A stretch of 64,000 nucleotides of DNA from Mannheimia haemolytica (lineage in GTDB: Bacteria; Pseudomonadota; Gammaproteobacteria; Enterobacterales; Pasteurellaceae), in assembly GCA_900638155.1 (NCBI GenBank), contig LR134495.1, positions 558,001 to 622,000 of the forward strand, written 5' to 3'. How positions within the stretch are numbered: the stretch's first letter is position 1; the number at the start of each line of letters is the position of its first letter. The notes under the pieces are model-generated. The model saw only the letters and a program-made list of their open reading frames with translations. It had not been told where the DNA came from and did no database searches. A program made the position numbers and the translations under genes. Below, one piece after another: positions 37,306 through 46,871 of the stretch.

Positions 37306-38103
37306 ATGAAACCTTTTGAAAGAAGACAGCAAATTTTAGCCTATTTAGCTCAGCACGGTAGAACCGAAGTGGATGTGCTGGCAGACTATTTTAAGCTAAC
37401 CGGTGCAACCATTCGTAAAGATTTAACTTCACTCGAAGAAGATAAGAAAGTCTTGCGTACTTATGGCAGTGTGGTCTTAATTGATGAAGAAATTCTTGAA
37501 CGGGAAGAAAAAATCAATAAAGAGGACAAAGACGATAAACCGATTGCACAGAAAACTGGTATTAACCTTCAACAAAAGCAAGCTATCGGGCAAAAAGCAG
37601 CCGAGCTTATCAGTGAAGGTAATTCGGTGATTTTTGATGCCGGAAGTACCGTGCTACAAATGATCCCTCACCTAAAACCGTTTGATAATCTTTCTTTGAT
37701 GACAAACAGCCTAACCATCTTTAATGCAATTTTAGCGTTAAATAAATCTTATAATTTATTGATTTCCGGTGGTACTTTCCGCGAAAAATCCGCCTCTTTC
37801 CACGGCTATTTTGCAGAGTCTGCTTTTATCGGCTCAACTTTCGATCTACTTTTTATCGGCACGGACGGTTTTGATTTGGAAGTAGGGCTAACTACCTTTA
37901 ATGAAGTCTATAAAGTCAGCTCACTGATGTGTGGTGCGGCGAAAAAAATCGTGGTGTTGGCTGATTCCAGTAAATTTGGGCGGAAAAGCCCGAATATTGT
38001 GTGTGGGTTAGAAAAAATCCATACCATTATTACCGATGAAGGCTTATCATTAGAAATGAGAGAGCAAATTCGAGAAAAAGGTATCGAACTGTTAATCGTA
38101 TAA
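37306..38103 (+). CDS. srlR: DeoR-family repressor of the sorbitol operon, SrlR
   Basis: A 265-residue regulator. The winged helix (FERRQQILAYLAQHGRTEVD, then TGATIRKDLTSLEE) spans residues 3-45. The C-terminal sensor has FDAGSTVLQMIPHL, GGTFREKSASFHG and VVLADSSKFGRKSP. It sits 43 bases after the phosphatase gene and just before gutQ, as in E. coli, so it is the likely SrlR/GutR. Confidence 0.9.
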   Translation: MKPFERRQQILAYLAQHGRTEVDVLADYFKLTGATIRKDLTSLEEDKKVLRTYGSVVLIDEEILEREEKINKEDKDDKPIAQKTGINLQQKQAIGQKAAELISEGNSVIFDAGSTVLQMIPHLKPFDNLSLMTNSLTIFNAILALNKSYNLLISGGTFREKSASFHGYFAESAFIGSTFDLLFIGTDGFDLEVGLTTFNEVYKVSSLMCGAAKKIVVLADSSKFGRKSPNIVCGLEKIHTIITDEGLSLEMREQIREKGIELLIV

Positions 38104-38113
38104 GGACTGGAAA

Positions 38114-39049
38114 ATGAACCATTTAGAGAGTGCAAAAGAAACGTTAAACCTCTATGCTCAGCAGATTATCACGCTAAACCATCGACTTTCTGAAGAATTT
38201 AATGAGGTGGTAAATATGATACTCGCCTGTCAAGGGCGAGTAGTTGTTGGCGGTATTGGGAAATCCGGTTTAGTCGGTAAAAAAATGGTGGCAACTTTAG
38301 CCTCCACCGGTACGCCAAGCTTTTTCTTACACCCGACAGAGGCTTTTCACGGCGATTTGGGAATGTTGAAACCGATTGATATGGTGATTCTGATTTCGAA
38401 CAGCGGTGAAACCGATGATGTGAATAAACTGATCCCAAGCCTGAAAAATTTCGGCAATAAAATTATTGCAATGACCGGCAACCCCTATTCTACACTCGGG
38501 CGAAATGCCGATGTGATTTTAAATATCGGGGTAGAGCGTGAGGCTTGCCTGAATAACCTCGCCCCAACCAGCTCTACTTTGGTCACGATGGCTTTAGGCG
38601 ATGCCCTAGCCATCGCCTTAATGAAAGCTCGGGATTTCCGACCGGAAGATTTTGCCCGCTTCCACCCCGGTGGCAGTCTTGGTCGTAAATTATTGAACAG
38701 AGTACGAGATGTGATGATGCGTAAAGTGCCAACTGCCGGTTTAGACACTAGCTTTACGGAATGTTTATCTGTGATGAACGAAGGGCGTATGGGGGTGGCG
38801 GTAATTATGCAAGACGATAAATTGGAAGGCATTATTACCGATGGTGACATTCGCCGCACACTGGCACAATTCGGGGCAGAGAGCCTGAATAAAACTGCTC
38901 AAGAAATTATGACCCGTAACCCGAAAACCATTAACGATACCGAATTTTTAGCCAAAGCCGAAGATTTAATGAAAGAGCTAAAAATTCACTCCTTAATTGC
39001 GGTGAATGATGAAGGTAAAGTAACAGGATTGATGGAGTTTTCTAGCTAG
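38114..39049 (+). CDS. gutQ: Arabinose-5-phosphate isomerase GutQ (KdsD-like)
   Basis: A 311-residue protein with an N-terminal SIS sugar isomerase domain (VVVGGIGKSGLVGKKMVATL, SNSGETDDVNKLI, APTSSTLVTMALGDALA) and two C-terminal CBS domains (VMMRKVPTAGLDTSF, EGIITDGDIRRTL, IMTRNPKTI). GutQ/KdsD interconvert ribulose-5-phosphate and arabinose-5-phosphate for Kdo and lipopolysaccharide synthesis. It is located 10 bases after srlR, the standard place for GutQ. Confidence 0.92.
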   Translation: MNHLESAKETLNLYAQQIITLNHRLSEEFNEVVNMILACQGRVVVGGIGKSGLVGKKMVATLASTGTPSFFLHPTEAFHGDLGMLKPIDMVILISNSGETDDVNKLIPSLKNFGNKIIAMTGNPYSTLGRNADVILNIGVEREACLNNLAPTSSTLVTMALGDALAIALMKARDFRPEDFARFHPGGSLGRKLLNRVRDVMMRKVPTAGLDTSFTECLSVMNEGRMGVAVIMQDDKLEGIITDGDIRRTLAQFGAESLNKTAQEIMTRNPKTINDTEFLAKAEDLMKELKIHSLIAVNDEGKVTGLMEFSS

Positions 39050-39063
39050 TTTGTAGATTTAAC

Positions 39064-39090
39064 GATGGCGCAAGCGTTCACGCTTGTGCC
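39064..39090. repeat. REP hairpin 2, just downstream of the RAYT gene
   Basis: GATGGCGCAAGCG (39064-39076), TTCA, CGCTTGTGCC (39081-39090). It lies 2 bases from the stop of the RAYT gene. Confidence 0.85.
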
Positions 39091-39092
39091 GT

Positions 39093-39644
39093 TCACTGAC
39101 ATATATCAATATCCAATAAAACAGGTAAGTTATTAGCATAATTTCTTGCACTGCTATATTTCCATTCAAATGCCTCACAAACAAAACCGCTTACGATAGG
39201 GTTCTTGTGAATATAGTTTAGCTTTTCATCAAAAAATTTCTGAGAATAGATTGCTATCGGTTGGTTATGATGTTGCCAAAGCTGGTATTGCTTGACGCTA
39301 TTTCGTGTTTTAGCTGCCCGAGTAAACATCCATAGCAACCATTCTTTTCTACTTTCTTGGGGATTTGTTTTAATTTGCTGAATCAACATTTTAGATGTAA
39401 ATGTTTTAAAATCTCTTATTAAATCTGACGGGTTTTGGTCTTTTGCTTGAAATAATAAATGAATATGGCTTGGCATAATGCAGTAGCCATATAAAATCAT
39501 CCCTTTTTGTTTTCGACAATAATCCAATGATTGAATAATGGTTTGAAAATAATCTTCTCGAATGAATAGGTCAATCCAATATACTGTTGCAAAACTAACA
39601 AAATAGGCTCCGCTCTTCTCATAAAACTTATACTTTCTACTCAT
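39093..39644 (-). CDS. REP-associated tyrosine transposase (RAYT, TnpA-REP)
   Basis: A 183-residue Y1 HUH nuclease of the RAYT family (PF01797-like). The HUH motif is MPSHIHLLF (His60, His62). The catalytic Tyr144 is in EKLNYIHKNPI, followed by a C-terminal WKYSSARNY typical of RAYTs. Such proteins cut and join REP hairpins and are usually single-copy, domesticated chromosomal genes. This copy is intact, flanked by REP hairpins on both sides (39064-39090 and 39752-39778), and more REP units occur elsewhere in the window. Two gene remnants of the same family lie at 26245 and 28558. Confidence 0.93.
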   Translation of the reverse strand: MSRKYKFYEKSGAYFVSFATVYWIDLFIREDYFQTIIQSLDYCRKQKGMILYGYCIMPSHIHLLFQAKDQNPSDLIRDFKTFTSKMLIQQIKTNPQESRKEWLLWMFTRAAKTRNSVKQYQLWQHHNQPIAIYSQKFFDEKLNYIHKNPIVSGFVCEAFEWKYSSARNYANNLPVLLDIDICQ

Positions 39645-39751
39645 GATAAACCTCTAAATTGCAGTTTATGCTGATAGTAATATAGTCGAACAGTTAGGTT
39701 TAGCAATTCATTTTATTTTTTCGATTTAGATCGCAAAAATAAAATTATGCT

Positions 39752-39778
39752 TGGCACAAGCGAGGACGCTTGCGCCAT
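39752..39778. repeat. REP hairpin 3, upstream of the RAYT gene
   Basis: GGCACAAGCG (39752-39761), AGGA (overlapping the G), CGCTTGCGCC (39766-39775), ATC. Its loop is AGGA-type, so it is oriented opposite to the TCCA-type units. Confidence 0.85.
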
Positions 39779-39790
39779 CTTTCTCCCAAA

Positions 39791-39853
39791 AATGTGAACT
39801 AGATCACATTTTCAAATCTACCTCAAAAAATTTAATGTGATCTAGTTCACATT
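39791..39853 (+). promoter_or_regulatory. Two perfect CRP sites in inverted orientation before mtlA
   Basis: AATGTGAACTAGATCACATT (39791-39810) and AATGTGATCTAGTTCACATT (39834-39853) are exact reverse complements of each other. Each contains a perfect TGTGA-N6-TCACA. The spacer is 23 bases. Two CRP dimers could bind, and the two sites together could also form a 20-bp cruciform. Confidence 0.85.
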
Positions 39854-39945
39854 TCTGAGAGAAATATTTTTGTAACTTTTGAAAGTGGTGCTAATTTAAG
39901 CACGATTTTTTCAACCCTAATTTTCTCTCCTTTTTTGAGGTTTCT

Positions 39946-41817
39946 ATGTCTAATTTAAAAGTGAAAGTTCAAGGTTTTGGGCGTTTCTTATCGAATATGG
40001 TGATGCCGAATATCGGTGCCTTCATTGCGTGGGGCTTTATTACGGCTCTGTTTATTCCAACCGGTTGGTTGCCGAACGAGACTTTTGCCAAGCTGGTCGG
40101 CCCGATGATTACTTACTTGCTGCCACTGTTAATCGGTTACAGCGGTGGTAAATTAGTCGGTGGCGAGCGTGGTGCAGTTGTGGGGGCAATTACCACAATG
40201 GGTATCATCGTGGGTTCTGAAATCCCGATGTTCTTAGGTGCGATGATTGTCGGTCCGCTTGGTGGCTGGGCGATCAAAACGTTCGATAAAGCGATTGACG
40301 GCAAAGTAAAAAGCGGTTTTGAGATGTTGGTAAACAACTTCTCGGTCGGGATCATCGGTATGATTTTGGCAATGCTTTCATTTGCCTTCATCGGCGGTAT
40401 CGTCACCCAAATTTCTGCGGCATTAGGTGCAGGCGTGGGTGCATTGGTAGAAGCAGGTTTATTACCATTAACTTCAATCATTGTTGAGCCGGCGAAAATC
40501 CTGTTCTTAAATAACGCCATCAACCACGGTGTATTCACGCCACTTGGTACAGCACAAGCACAAGAAGTGGGTAAATCTATCCTGTTCTTAATTGAAGCGA
40601 ACCCGGGCCCGGGCTTTGGTATCTTGCTTGCCTATATGTTCTTTGGTCGTGGCACAGCAAAACAAACCGCTGGTAGTGCGTCAATCATTCACTTCTTAGG
40701 TGGTATTCACGAAATTTATTTCCCGTATGTGCTAATGAGCCCACGCTTAATTCTTGCAGTGATTGCAGGAGGTGCAACCGGTGTTTTAACTAACTCATTA
40801 TTAGGTGGCGGTTTAATCGCACCGGCTTCTCCGGGTTCTATTTTTGCGATTTTAGCAATGACCGCACCGGGTGCTCACTTTGCAGTCGTTGCCTCCGTGA
40901 TTCTTTCTTGTGCCGTGACTTTTGCGATTGCGTCAATCTTACTCAAAACCCAAAAAGGTGAAGCCTCATTGGAAGATGCGCAAGCACAAACTCAAGCGAT
41001 GAAAGCAGAAAGCAAAGGTGTAGCAACAACTGCGGTAAATGGTAACATCAACAAAATCTATGTAGCGTGCGATGCCGGTATGGGTTCAAGTGCGATGGGT
41101 GCGAGTATGTTACGCAAAAAAGTGCAAGCGGCAGGTTTAAACATTGAAGTACAAAACTTAGCGATCAACGACTTACCGCAAGACGCACAACTGGTGATTA
41201 CCCACAAAGACTTAACCGCCCGTGCAACACAACGTGTGGCAACGGCTCAACACTTATCGCTCACTAACTTCTTAGACAGTGCGTTCTATGACAGCTTAGT
41301 AGCAAAATTAGGCAATAGCCAGCCACAACAAGCGGTGCAAAATACACAAAATTTTGCAAATCCGGTGGAAGAACCTCAAGCCGAAGGGTTAAAATTGCAA
41401 GCTGCCCAAGTCTTTTTAGGCTTACAAGCAAACAGTAAAGAAGAAGCGATCCGCTTTGCCGGTGAGCAGTTAGTTAAAGCGGGCTTTGTTCAACCAAGCT
41501 ATGTGGATGCAATGTTCGCCCGTGAGCAAATGGTTTCAACTTACTTAGGCGAAGGCTTAGCTGTGCCACACGGCACATCTGATGCCAAAGACAGCGTGCT
41601 GAAAACCGGTATCGTGGTCTGCCAATACCCGAACGGGGTTCGCTTCACCGATGAAGAAGACGGCGTGGCGAAACTGGTGGTCGGTATTGCAGCAAAAGGC
41701 AACGATCATATTCAGATTTTAAGTGCAATTACCAACGCACTGGACGATGAACAGGCAATGAAAACCTTAACACAAACCAACAATGTTGATGAAGTGTTAG
41801 CGTTATTGGCGAAGTAA
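39946..41817 (+). CDS. mtlA: Mannitol PTS EIICBA protein MtlA
   Basis: A 623-residue fused PTS enzyme II. The membrane EIIC domain (about 1-340) has GGERGAVVGAITTMG, NNAINHGVFTPLGTAQ and IHFLGGIHEIYFPYV. The EIIB domain has the phospho-Cys375 in VACDAGMGSSAMGASM. The EIIA domain (about 480-623) has the phospho-His542 in GLAVPHGTSDAK. It imports D-mannitol as mannitol-1-phosphate. It is the first gene of mtlA-mtlD-mtlR, preceded by two CRP sites. Confidence 0.97.
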   Translation: MSNLKVKVQGFGRFLSNMVMPNIGAFIAWGFITALFIPTGWLPNETFAKLVGPMITYLLPLLIGYSGGKLVGGERGAVVGAITTMGIIVGSEIPMFLGAMIVGPLGGWAIKTFDKAIDGKVKSGFEMLVNNFSVGIIGMILAMLSFAFIGGIVTQISAALGAGVGALVEAGLLPLTSIIVEPAKILFLNNAINHGVFTPLGTAQAQEVGKSILFLIEANPGPGFGILLAYMFFGRGTAKQTAGSASIIHFLGGIHEIYFPYVLMSPRLILAVIAGGATGVLTNSLLGGGLIAPASPGSIFAILAMTAPGAHFAVVASVILSCAVTFAIASILLKTQKGEASLEDAQAQTQAMKAESKGVATTAVNGNINKIYVACDAGMGSSAMGASMLRKKVQAAGLNIEVQNLAINDLPQDAQLVITHKDLTARATQRVATAQHLSLTNFLDSAFYDSLVAKLGNSQPQQAVQNTQNFANPVEEPQAEGLKLQAAQVFLGLQANSKEEAIRFAGEQLVKAGFVQPSYVDAMFAREQMVSTYLGEGLAVPHGTSDAKDSVLKTGIVVCQYPNGVRFTDEEDGVAKLVVGIAAKGNDHIQILSAITNALDDEQAMKTLTQTNNVDEVLALLAK

Positions 41818-41827
41818 TCGCATATTT

Positions 41828-41908
41828 GATGGCGCAAGCGTCCACGCTTGTGCCTTTTACTTTTTATTTTAAAATCAGAGAAGCACCAGCGTGGACGCTG
41901 GCGCTATC
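41828..41908. repeat. REP pair (BIME-like) between mtlA and mtlD
   Basis: Unit 4: GATGGCGCAAGCG-TCCA-CGCTTGTGCC (41828-41854). Unit 5: GCACCAGCG-TGGA-CGCTGGCGC-TATC (41883-41908). They face each other across about 28 bases, like bacterial interspersed mosaic elements. Lying in the operon between mtlA and mtlD, they may protect mtlA mRNA. Confidence 0.85.
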
Positions 41909-41936
41909 TAGTTAGAACTTTTTCGGAGAACAAATT

Positions 41937-43076
41937 ATGAACGCACTCCATTTCGGTGCCGGTAATATCGGGCGTGGCTTTATCGGCAAATTGCTTGCTG
42001 ATGCCGGTATTTTCGTGACTTTTGCCGATATTAACCAAACCCAAATCGACCAAATCAACCAAAACAAGCAATACGGCGTGAAAATCGTGGGCGATGACAG
42101 CCGTGTTGAAATCGTCAAAAATATTGCGGCAATTAACTCAAAAGACGAAAATGCCGTGATTGAGCAAGTGAAAACCACCGATTTAATCACCACCGCAGTC
42201 GGCCCGAATGTGCTTGGCTTTATTGCCCCACTGTTCGCCAAAGCGTTAGTGGCTCGTGTGGAAAGTGGCAACACCCAACCGCTGAACATTATCGCTTGTG
42301 AAAATATGGTGCGTGGCACGTCATTCTTTAAAGCAAAAATTTTTGAAAATCTGACCGCTTGCGAACAGGAAAAAATCGAGCAAGTGGTGGGTTTTGTGGA
42401 TTCTGCGGTGGATAGAATTGTGCCACCTGCCGAGCCGAACCCTGCTGATCCGCTGGAAGTCACGGTGGAAGAGTTCAGCGAGTGGATTGTGGATCAAACC
42501 CAGTTCAAAGGCGAGATTCCAAACATCAAAGGAATGGAATTAACCGATAACCTAATGGCGTTTGTGGAACGCAAACTATTCACCCTGAACACCGGGCATT
42601 TAATCTGTGCTTACTTGGGCAAACAAGCAGGTGTGAAATGGATTAAAGAGGCGATTGCGATGGAGGAAATCAAAGCTCAAGTGAAAGCCACGATGGAAGA
42701 GAGCGGTGCGGTGCTGATTAAACGTTACGGCTTCGACCCACAAGCCCATTCGGCGTATATCGAAAAAATCCTCAAACGTTTTGCCAACCCGTACTTAAAC
42801 GATGACGTAAACCGTGTGGGGCGTGAGCCAATCCGCAAACTCAGCGAAAACGACCGCTTGATCAAACCGTTGCGTGGCACGTTAGAGTATGGCTTGCCGT
42901 ATCAAAACTTGGTGAAAGGCGTGGTGATGGCGTTGCAATATCGCAATGAGGAAGACCCACAAGCGGTCGAACTTGCCGAATTTATTGCAAATCACGGCGT
43001 GGCGGCAGCGGTGGAAAAATACACCGGTTTAACCGACCAAGCAGTCATTGCTCAAGTGGTGGAATTATATCAATAA
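41937..43076 (+). CDS. mtlD: Mannitol-1-phosphate 5-dehydrogenase MtlD
   Basis: A 379-residue NAD-dependent enzyme that oxidises mannitol-1-phosphate to fructose-6-phosphate. The N-terminal Rossmann motif is [17 protein letters not shown]. The catalytic-domain signature lies around [20 protein letters not shown], with the active Lys in ERKLF and His in NTGH. The length is normal. A ribosome site lies upstream of the ATG. Confidence 0.96.
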   Translation: MNALHFGAGNIGRGFIGKLLADAGIFVTFADINQTQIDQINQNKQYGVKIVGDDSRVEIVKNIAAINSKDENAVIEQVKTTDLITTAVGPNVLGFIAPLFAKALVARVESGNTQPLNIIACENMVRGTSFFKAKIFENLTACEQEKIEQVVGFVDSAVDRIVPPAEPNPADPLEVTVEEFSEWIVDQTQFKGEIPNIKGMELTDNLMAFVERKLFTLNTGHLICAYLGKQAGVKWIKEAIAMEEIKAQVKATMEESGAVLIKRYGFDPQAHSAYIEKILKRFANPYLNDDVNRVGREPIRKLSENDRLIKPLRGTLEYGLPYQNLVKGVVMALQYRNEEDPQAVELAEFIANHGVAAAVEKYTGLTDQAVIAQVVELYQ

Positions 43077-43087
43077 TTCTTGACACT

Positions 43088-43603
43088 ATGATGGATTACA
43101 TCGACAAACTCAGTGAGGAAACCACCCTGCGTGGTTTCCTTAGCATAGCCAATCAACGCTTTGCCAAAGCGGTTGAACAGTTGATTGAACGAGTGTTTCG
43201 CAAAACGGACTTTGCGTTAAAATCAGTGGTGGATTCCTTGTTTGAACATCAAGGGCCGCTGGCTGACATTGAAGTACGCCTAAAAGTCTTGCTTGGGCTG
43301 GGGGTGATTTCGCCTAAAGTATTTGAAGACATCTCGCTTTTCCTTGAAGTTAAACAGCATTTGAATGAGGAAGAGGAGGAGTTCGCATTTTCTCACCCGG
43401 CGGTGGTGAAATTTGCCAAAGATTTGCACCATATTGATTTTTTACCGATCAATGAATTACTGAATATGAAAGCAAGTGCAGCGAATAAAGATTCGATGCT
43501 TTTTCAAATGCAACAAATGCGGTTGGAAAAAATGGTGCGTTCAAGCCTGATTCTAGCCGTAACTGAAATTGACGAGCAACTGAATGTGGAAAGCCCATTG
43601 TAA
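43088..43603 (+). CDS. mtlR: Mannitol operon repressor MtlR
   Basis: A 171-residue MtlR-family protein, fully helical. It contains FRKTDFALKSVVDSLFEHQGPLADIEVRLKVLLGLGVI, characteristic of MtlR, followed by the HPAVVKFAKDLH region. MtlR inhibits the mtl operon without a classical DNA-binding motif. It is located 11 bases after mtlD, the standard order. Two ATGs (43088, 43091) are possible. Confidence 0.9.
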   Translation: MMDYIDKLSEETTLRGFLSIANQRFAKAVEQLIERVFRKTDFALKSVVDSLFEHQGPLADIEVRLKVLLGLGVISPKVFEDISLFLEVKQHLNEEEEEFAFSHPAVVKFAKDLHHIDFLPINELLNMKASAANKDSMLFQMQQMRLEKMVRSSLILAVTEIDEQLNVESPL

Positions 43604-43742
43604 AAATTTCGTCAAAACTAACCGCTTGTACTGAGCATTCACGCCGTACGTGATTGCTTTTCCCTTTCTTTTTGATCTTATCGGCTTTTTTCTTGCTCTA
43701 AAGCGGTGTAATCTATCCCTAACTATTTTGGAGGATATGGTT

Positions 43743-45608
43743 ATGCAATCGTTGCTCTCTTTTGTACCGGATTTTCTCAAGCAAGAACTGTTTTGGGTAA
43801 TGGCGTTACTGGTTTTTGCAATTTGGCAATTTATCCAAAACAAGTTGCGTATGGACGTGGTTGCCCTAATTGTCATGCTGTTTTTTAGCCTGACCGATAT
43901 TTTATCAGTTAAAGAAGTGTTGGCAGGCTTGAGTGACCCAAACGTGGTGTTGATTGCGTTGCTCTTTATTGTCGGTGAAGGTTTGGTGCGAACTGGCGTG
44001 GCGAACCAAGTTAGCGATTGGCTGATGCGGGTTTCAGGGGCAAGCGAAACCAAAGTGCTGGTGCTGTTAATGCTCTGTATTGCCGGGCTTGGATCTTTTA
44101 TGAGTTCCACTGGCATTGTGGCAATTTTCATTCCGGTGGTGCTTGCCATTTGCTCGGGAATGGGGATTTCACCCCGCCGTTTAATGATGCCGTTAAGCGT
44201 TGCCGGACTTATTAGCGGTATGATGACCTTGATTGCCACCCCACCCAACCTCGTGGCTCATTCCGAATTAGTCAAAGCAGGCTTTGCCGGCTTTAGTTTC
44301 TTCAGCTTTACCCCGATTGGCTTAATGATTCTCGTGTTGGGAATCGGCTATATGCTGATTGCCCGTCGCTGGTTGGATAACGGCGAGCAAAGCGATACTC
44401 ACAGTCAGGCTCAAAAATTTTCAATGTCGCAGTTAATTGAAGAGTATCAACTTAAAGAGCGAGCTAAAATGGTGCTGGTGGAAGCGGATTCAGACTGTGT
44501 CGGTAAATCTATCGGGCAACTGAACTTGCGGATTGAGCAAGGGCTAAACATCATTGCGATTCAACGCACTAAGCGGTTTAGAAAAATTACCGTCAGTGCT
44601 TCGGTAAATGAAATTTTCCAGCCGAAAGATATTTTATTGCTTGATACTGCCCTCGATGATGAAACTTACCAACAACGCTGTGAACAGCTCAAACTCCGCC
44701 CGATTGAGCTAAAAGGCGAATACTTTTCCTCGCAGTATCGCTCGGTAGGTATGGCGGAAATTTCGGTTATGCCGGAAGCGGAATCTATTGGCAAAACCAT
44801 CAGAGAGCTTAAATTCCGCTCAAGATACCATTTAAGCATTGTCGGCTTAAAACGTGGCGATGAAATCATACAAGAAGAACTGCTCGATACACCACTCAAA
44901 TTCGGCGATATCTTATTAGTGATGGGCGTGTGGCAACAGATTCACCGTATGGATGACGATCATCGAGATTTTTTCTTGCTTAGAGCACCGGCAGAAAGCA
45001 AAAACGCCCCACCGGCGTTGAGCCAAGCACCTCATGCACTGTTTTCGGTGCTGACTATGGTCATTCTGATGATTACCGGCATTGTGCCAAATGTGATGGC
45101 AGCGTTAATCGCGTGCTTGATGCTAGGTAAATTCCGCTGTGTGGACATTAAAAGTGCTTATGAGTCGATTCATATGCCAAGCATTGTGTTAATTGTGGGA
45201 ATGATGCCGTTCTCCATTGCTTTACAAAAAACCGGCGGGGTGGATTTAACCGTGCGGTTACTGCTCGATGTAATGCAAGGCTTAGACGTGCATTTTGTGC
45301 TAATAGCCCTATTCGTCTTTACCGCAATTATCAGTGCTTTTATTTCCAACACAGCGACTGCAATTTTGGTTATGCCGATAGCCATTGCGATTGCTAACCA
45401 ACTTGGCTACTCACCGGCACCTTTTGTGATGACGGTCGCTGTTTCAGCCTCCGCCGCTTTTATGACGCCGGTTTCTTCACCGGTAAATACGATGGTATTA
45501 GCACCGGCAGGCTATAAATTTATTGATTTCGTTAAAGTTGGTGTGCCGTTTACTGTACTGGTGATGCTGGTGTCGGTGTTTGTGATTCCGATGTTATTTC
45601 CGCTCTAA
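43743..45608 (+). CDS. SLC13-type anion transporter with two TrkA-C domains (YfbS-like)
   Basis: A 621-residue inner membrane protein of the DASS/SLC13 group. Two sets of membrane helices (about 10-210 and 420-621) flank two TrkA-C (RCK-C) domains around residues 230-390 (KMVLVEADSDCVGKSIGQL and AEISVMPEAESIGKTIREL). Signature loops are FMSSTGIVAIFIPV and FISNTATAILVMPIA, each with the SNT/SST pattern. It resembles E. coli YfbS. The substrate (possibly sulfate or a carboxylate) is unknown. The ATG at 43743 has GGAGGAT at ideal distance. Confidence 0.86.
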   Translation: MQSLLSFVPDFLKQELFWVMALLVFAIWQFIQNKLRMDVVALIVMLFFSLTDILSVKEVLAGLSDPNVVLIALLFIVGEGLVRTGVANQVSDWLMRVSGASETKVLVLLMLCIAGLGSFMSSTGIVAIFIPVVLAICSGMGISPRRLMMPLSVAGLISGMMTLIATPPNLVAHSELVKAGFAGFSFFSFTPIGLMILVLGIGYMLIARRWLDNGEQSDTHSQAQKFSMSQLIEEYQLKERAKMVLVEADSDCVGKSIGQLNLRIEQGLNIIAIQRTKRFRKITVSASVNEIFQPKDILLLDTALDDETYQQRCEQLKLRPIELKGEYFSSQYRSVGMAEISVMPEAESIGKTIRELKFRSRYHLSIVGLKRGDEIIQEELLDTPLKFGDILLVMGVWQQIHRMDDDHRDFFLLRAPAESKNAPPALSQAPHALFSVLTMVILMITGIVPNVMAALIACLMLGKFRCVDIKSAYESIHMPSIVLIVGMMPFSIALQKTGGVDLTVRLLLDVMQGLDVHFVLIALFVFTAIISAFISNTATAILVMPIAIAIANQLGYSPAPFVMTVAVSASAAFMTPVSSPVNTMVLAPAGYKFIDFVKVGVPFTVLVMLVSVFVIPMLFPL

Positions 45609-45740
45609 ACACTCCTCTAAATTACAAGCGGTCATTTTTTGTAATCTGATGCTGACGGTAAAATTGTTTGAGTATGTCTGGCAACATAGTCCCCATTTTT
45701 ATTTCCCGTTGGAAGTCGAGGTTGACCGCTTGTTATCCAA

Positions 45741-46868
45741 TTAGGCTTTTTTCTTGCTGATGGTATCTACCCAAACTGCAAGCAGTAGAATTCCACCTTT
45801 AACGATATATTGCCAGAAGGTTGGCACATCAAGCATACTCATACCGTTATCCAGCAAAGCAATAATAAATGCTCCAATGACTACCCCATAAATGCTACCG
45901 ATACCGCCGGCTAAACTGGCTCCACCAATCACGCAGGCAGCAATCGCATCTAATTCGGCATTTTGCCCAGCGGAAGGTGCGCCGGCTCCAAGTCGGGAGC
46001 TTAAAATCAAGCCTGCAATGGCAACTAATAATCCGTTTAAGGCGAAAATGGCAAGTTTGACTTTTTCAACTGAAATCCCCGAGAGGCGTGCGGCATCAAT
46101 ATTACCGCCAATGGCATAAATATGACGACCAAAAGCCGTTTTTCTGGCTAAGAATGTGCCGGCAATGGCTAAAATCACCAACACTAATACCGGAAATGGC
46201 ACACCGCGATAATCATTAAGTAGGTAAATTGCACCTAATACGATAATCGCAACCAGCCCATATTTCAGCGTGTCTTTCGATATAGATGGCACGGCAAGAT
46301 TGAGTTTTTGTCTGGCTTTGCGTTGATAGCTACCCCAAGCAATAAAGCAAAGTACCCCGATAGTACCTAAAATCATACCTACCATATCAGGTAAATAACC
46401 TTGACCAATGGTTGTCATTTCATTGCTAATCGGTGAAACTGTTGTCCCGTTGGTTAAGCCGACCAATACACCACGAAACGCCAGCATACCGGCAAGAGTC
46501 ACAATAAAAGACGGTACTTTTTGATAAGCAACCCACCAACCGCTCCAAGCTCCCAGCATTACACCTAAAATTAAAGTAACTATAATAGTTAATGAGAGCG
46601 GCCAGCCCCACCATACATTACTGATGGCGGCAAATCCGCCGAGTAAGCCCATTAGCGAGCCAACCGATAAATCAATTTCTGCGGAAATAATCACAAATAC
46701 CATACCGATGGCAAGAATACCGGTAATGGAGGTTTGGCGTAACAGGTTAGAGATATTTCTAGCACTTAAATAAGCACCATCAGTCTCAATAGAGAAAAAA
46801 CTCATAATCACGACAATTGCAATCAGCATAATATAAACTTGTAAATTAATTGATTTTAACTTATTCAT
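45741..46868 (-). CDS. xylH: D-xylose ABC importer permease XylH
   Basis: A 375-residue inner membrane protein of the BPD_transp_2 family with about 10 hydrophobic spans. Motifs are [54 protein letters not shown] and [18 protein letters not shown]. It follows xylG by 3 bases. It is longer than ribose-type permeases, as expected for XylH. Confidence 0.93.
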   Translation of the reverse strand: MNKLKSINLQVYIMLIAIVVIMSFFSIETDGAYLSARNISNLLRQTSITGILAIGMVFVIISAEIDLSVGSLMGLLGGFAAISNVWWGWPLSLTIIVTLILGVMLGAWSGWWVAYQKVPSFIVTLAGMLAFRGVLVGLTNGTTVSPISNEMTTIGQGYLPDMVGMILGTIGVLCFIAWGSYQRKARQKLNLAVPSISKDTLKYGLVAIIVLGAIYLLNDYRGVPFPVLVLVILAIAGTFLARKTAFGRHIYAIGGNIDAARLSGISVEKVKLAIFALNGLLVAIAGLILSSRLGAGAPSAGQNAELDAIAACVIGGASLAGGIGSIYGVVIGAFIIALLDNGMSMLDVPTFWQYIVKGGILLLAVWVDTISKKKA

Positions 46869-46871
46869 AGG

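Noticed and set aside
39888..39910. GTGCT...AGCAC followed by GATTTTTT before mtlA as a terminator or attenuator
   Set aside because: Only a 5-bp stem; too weak to call.
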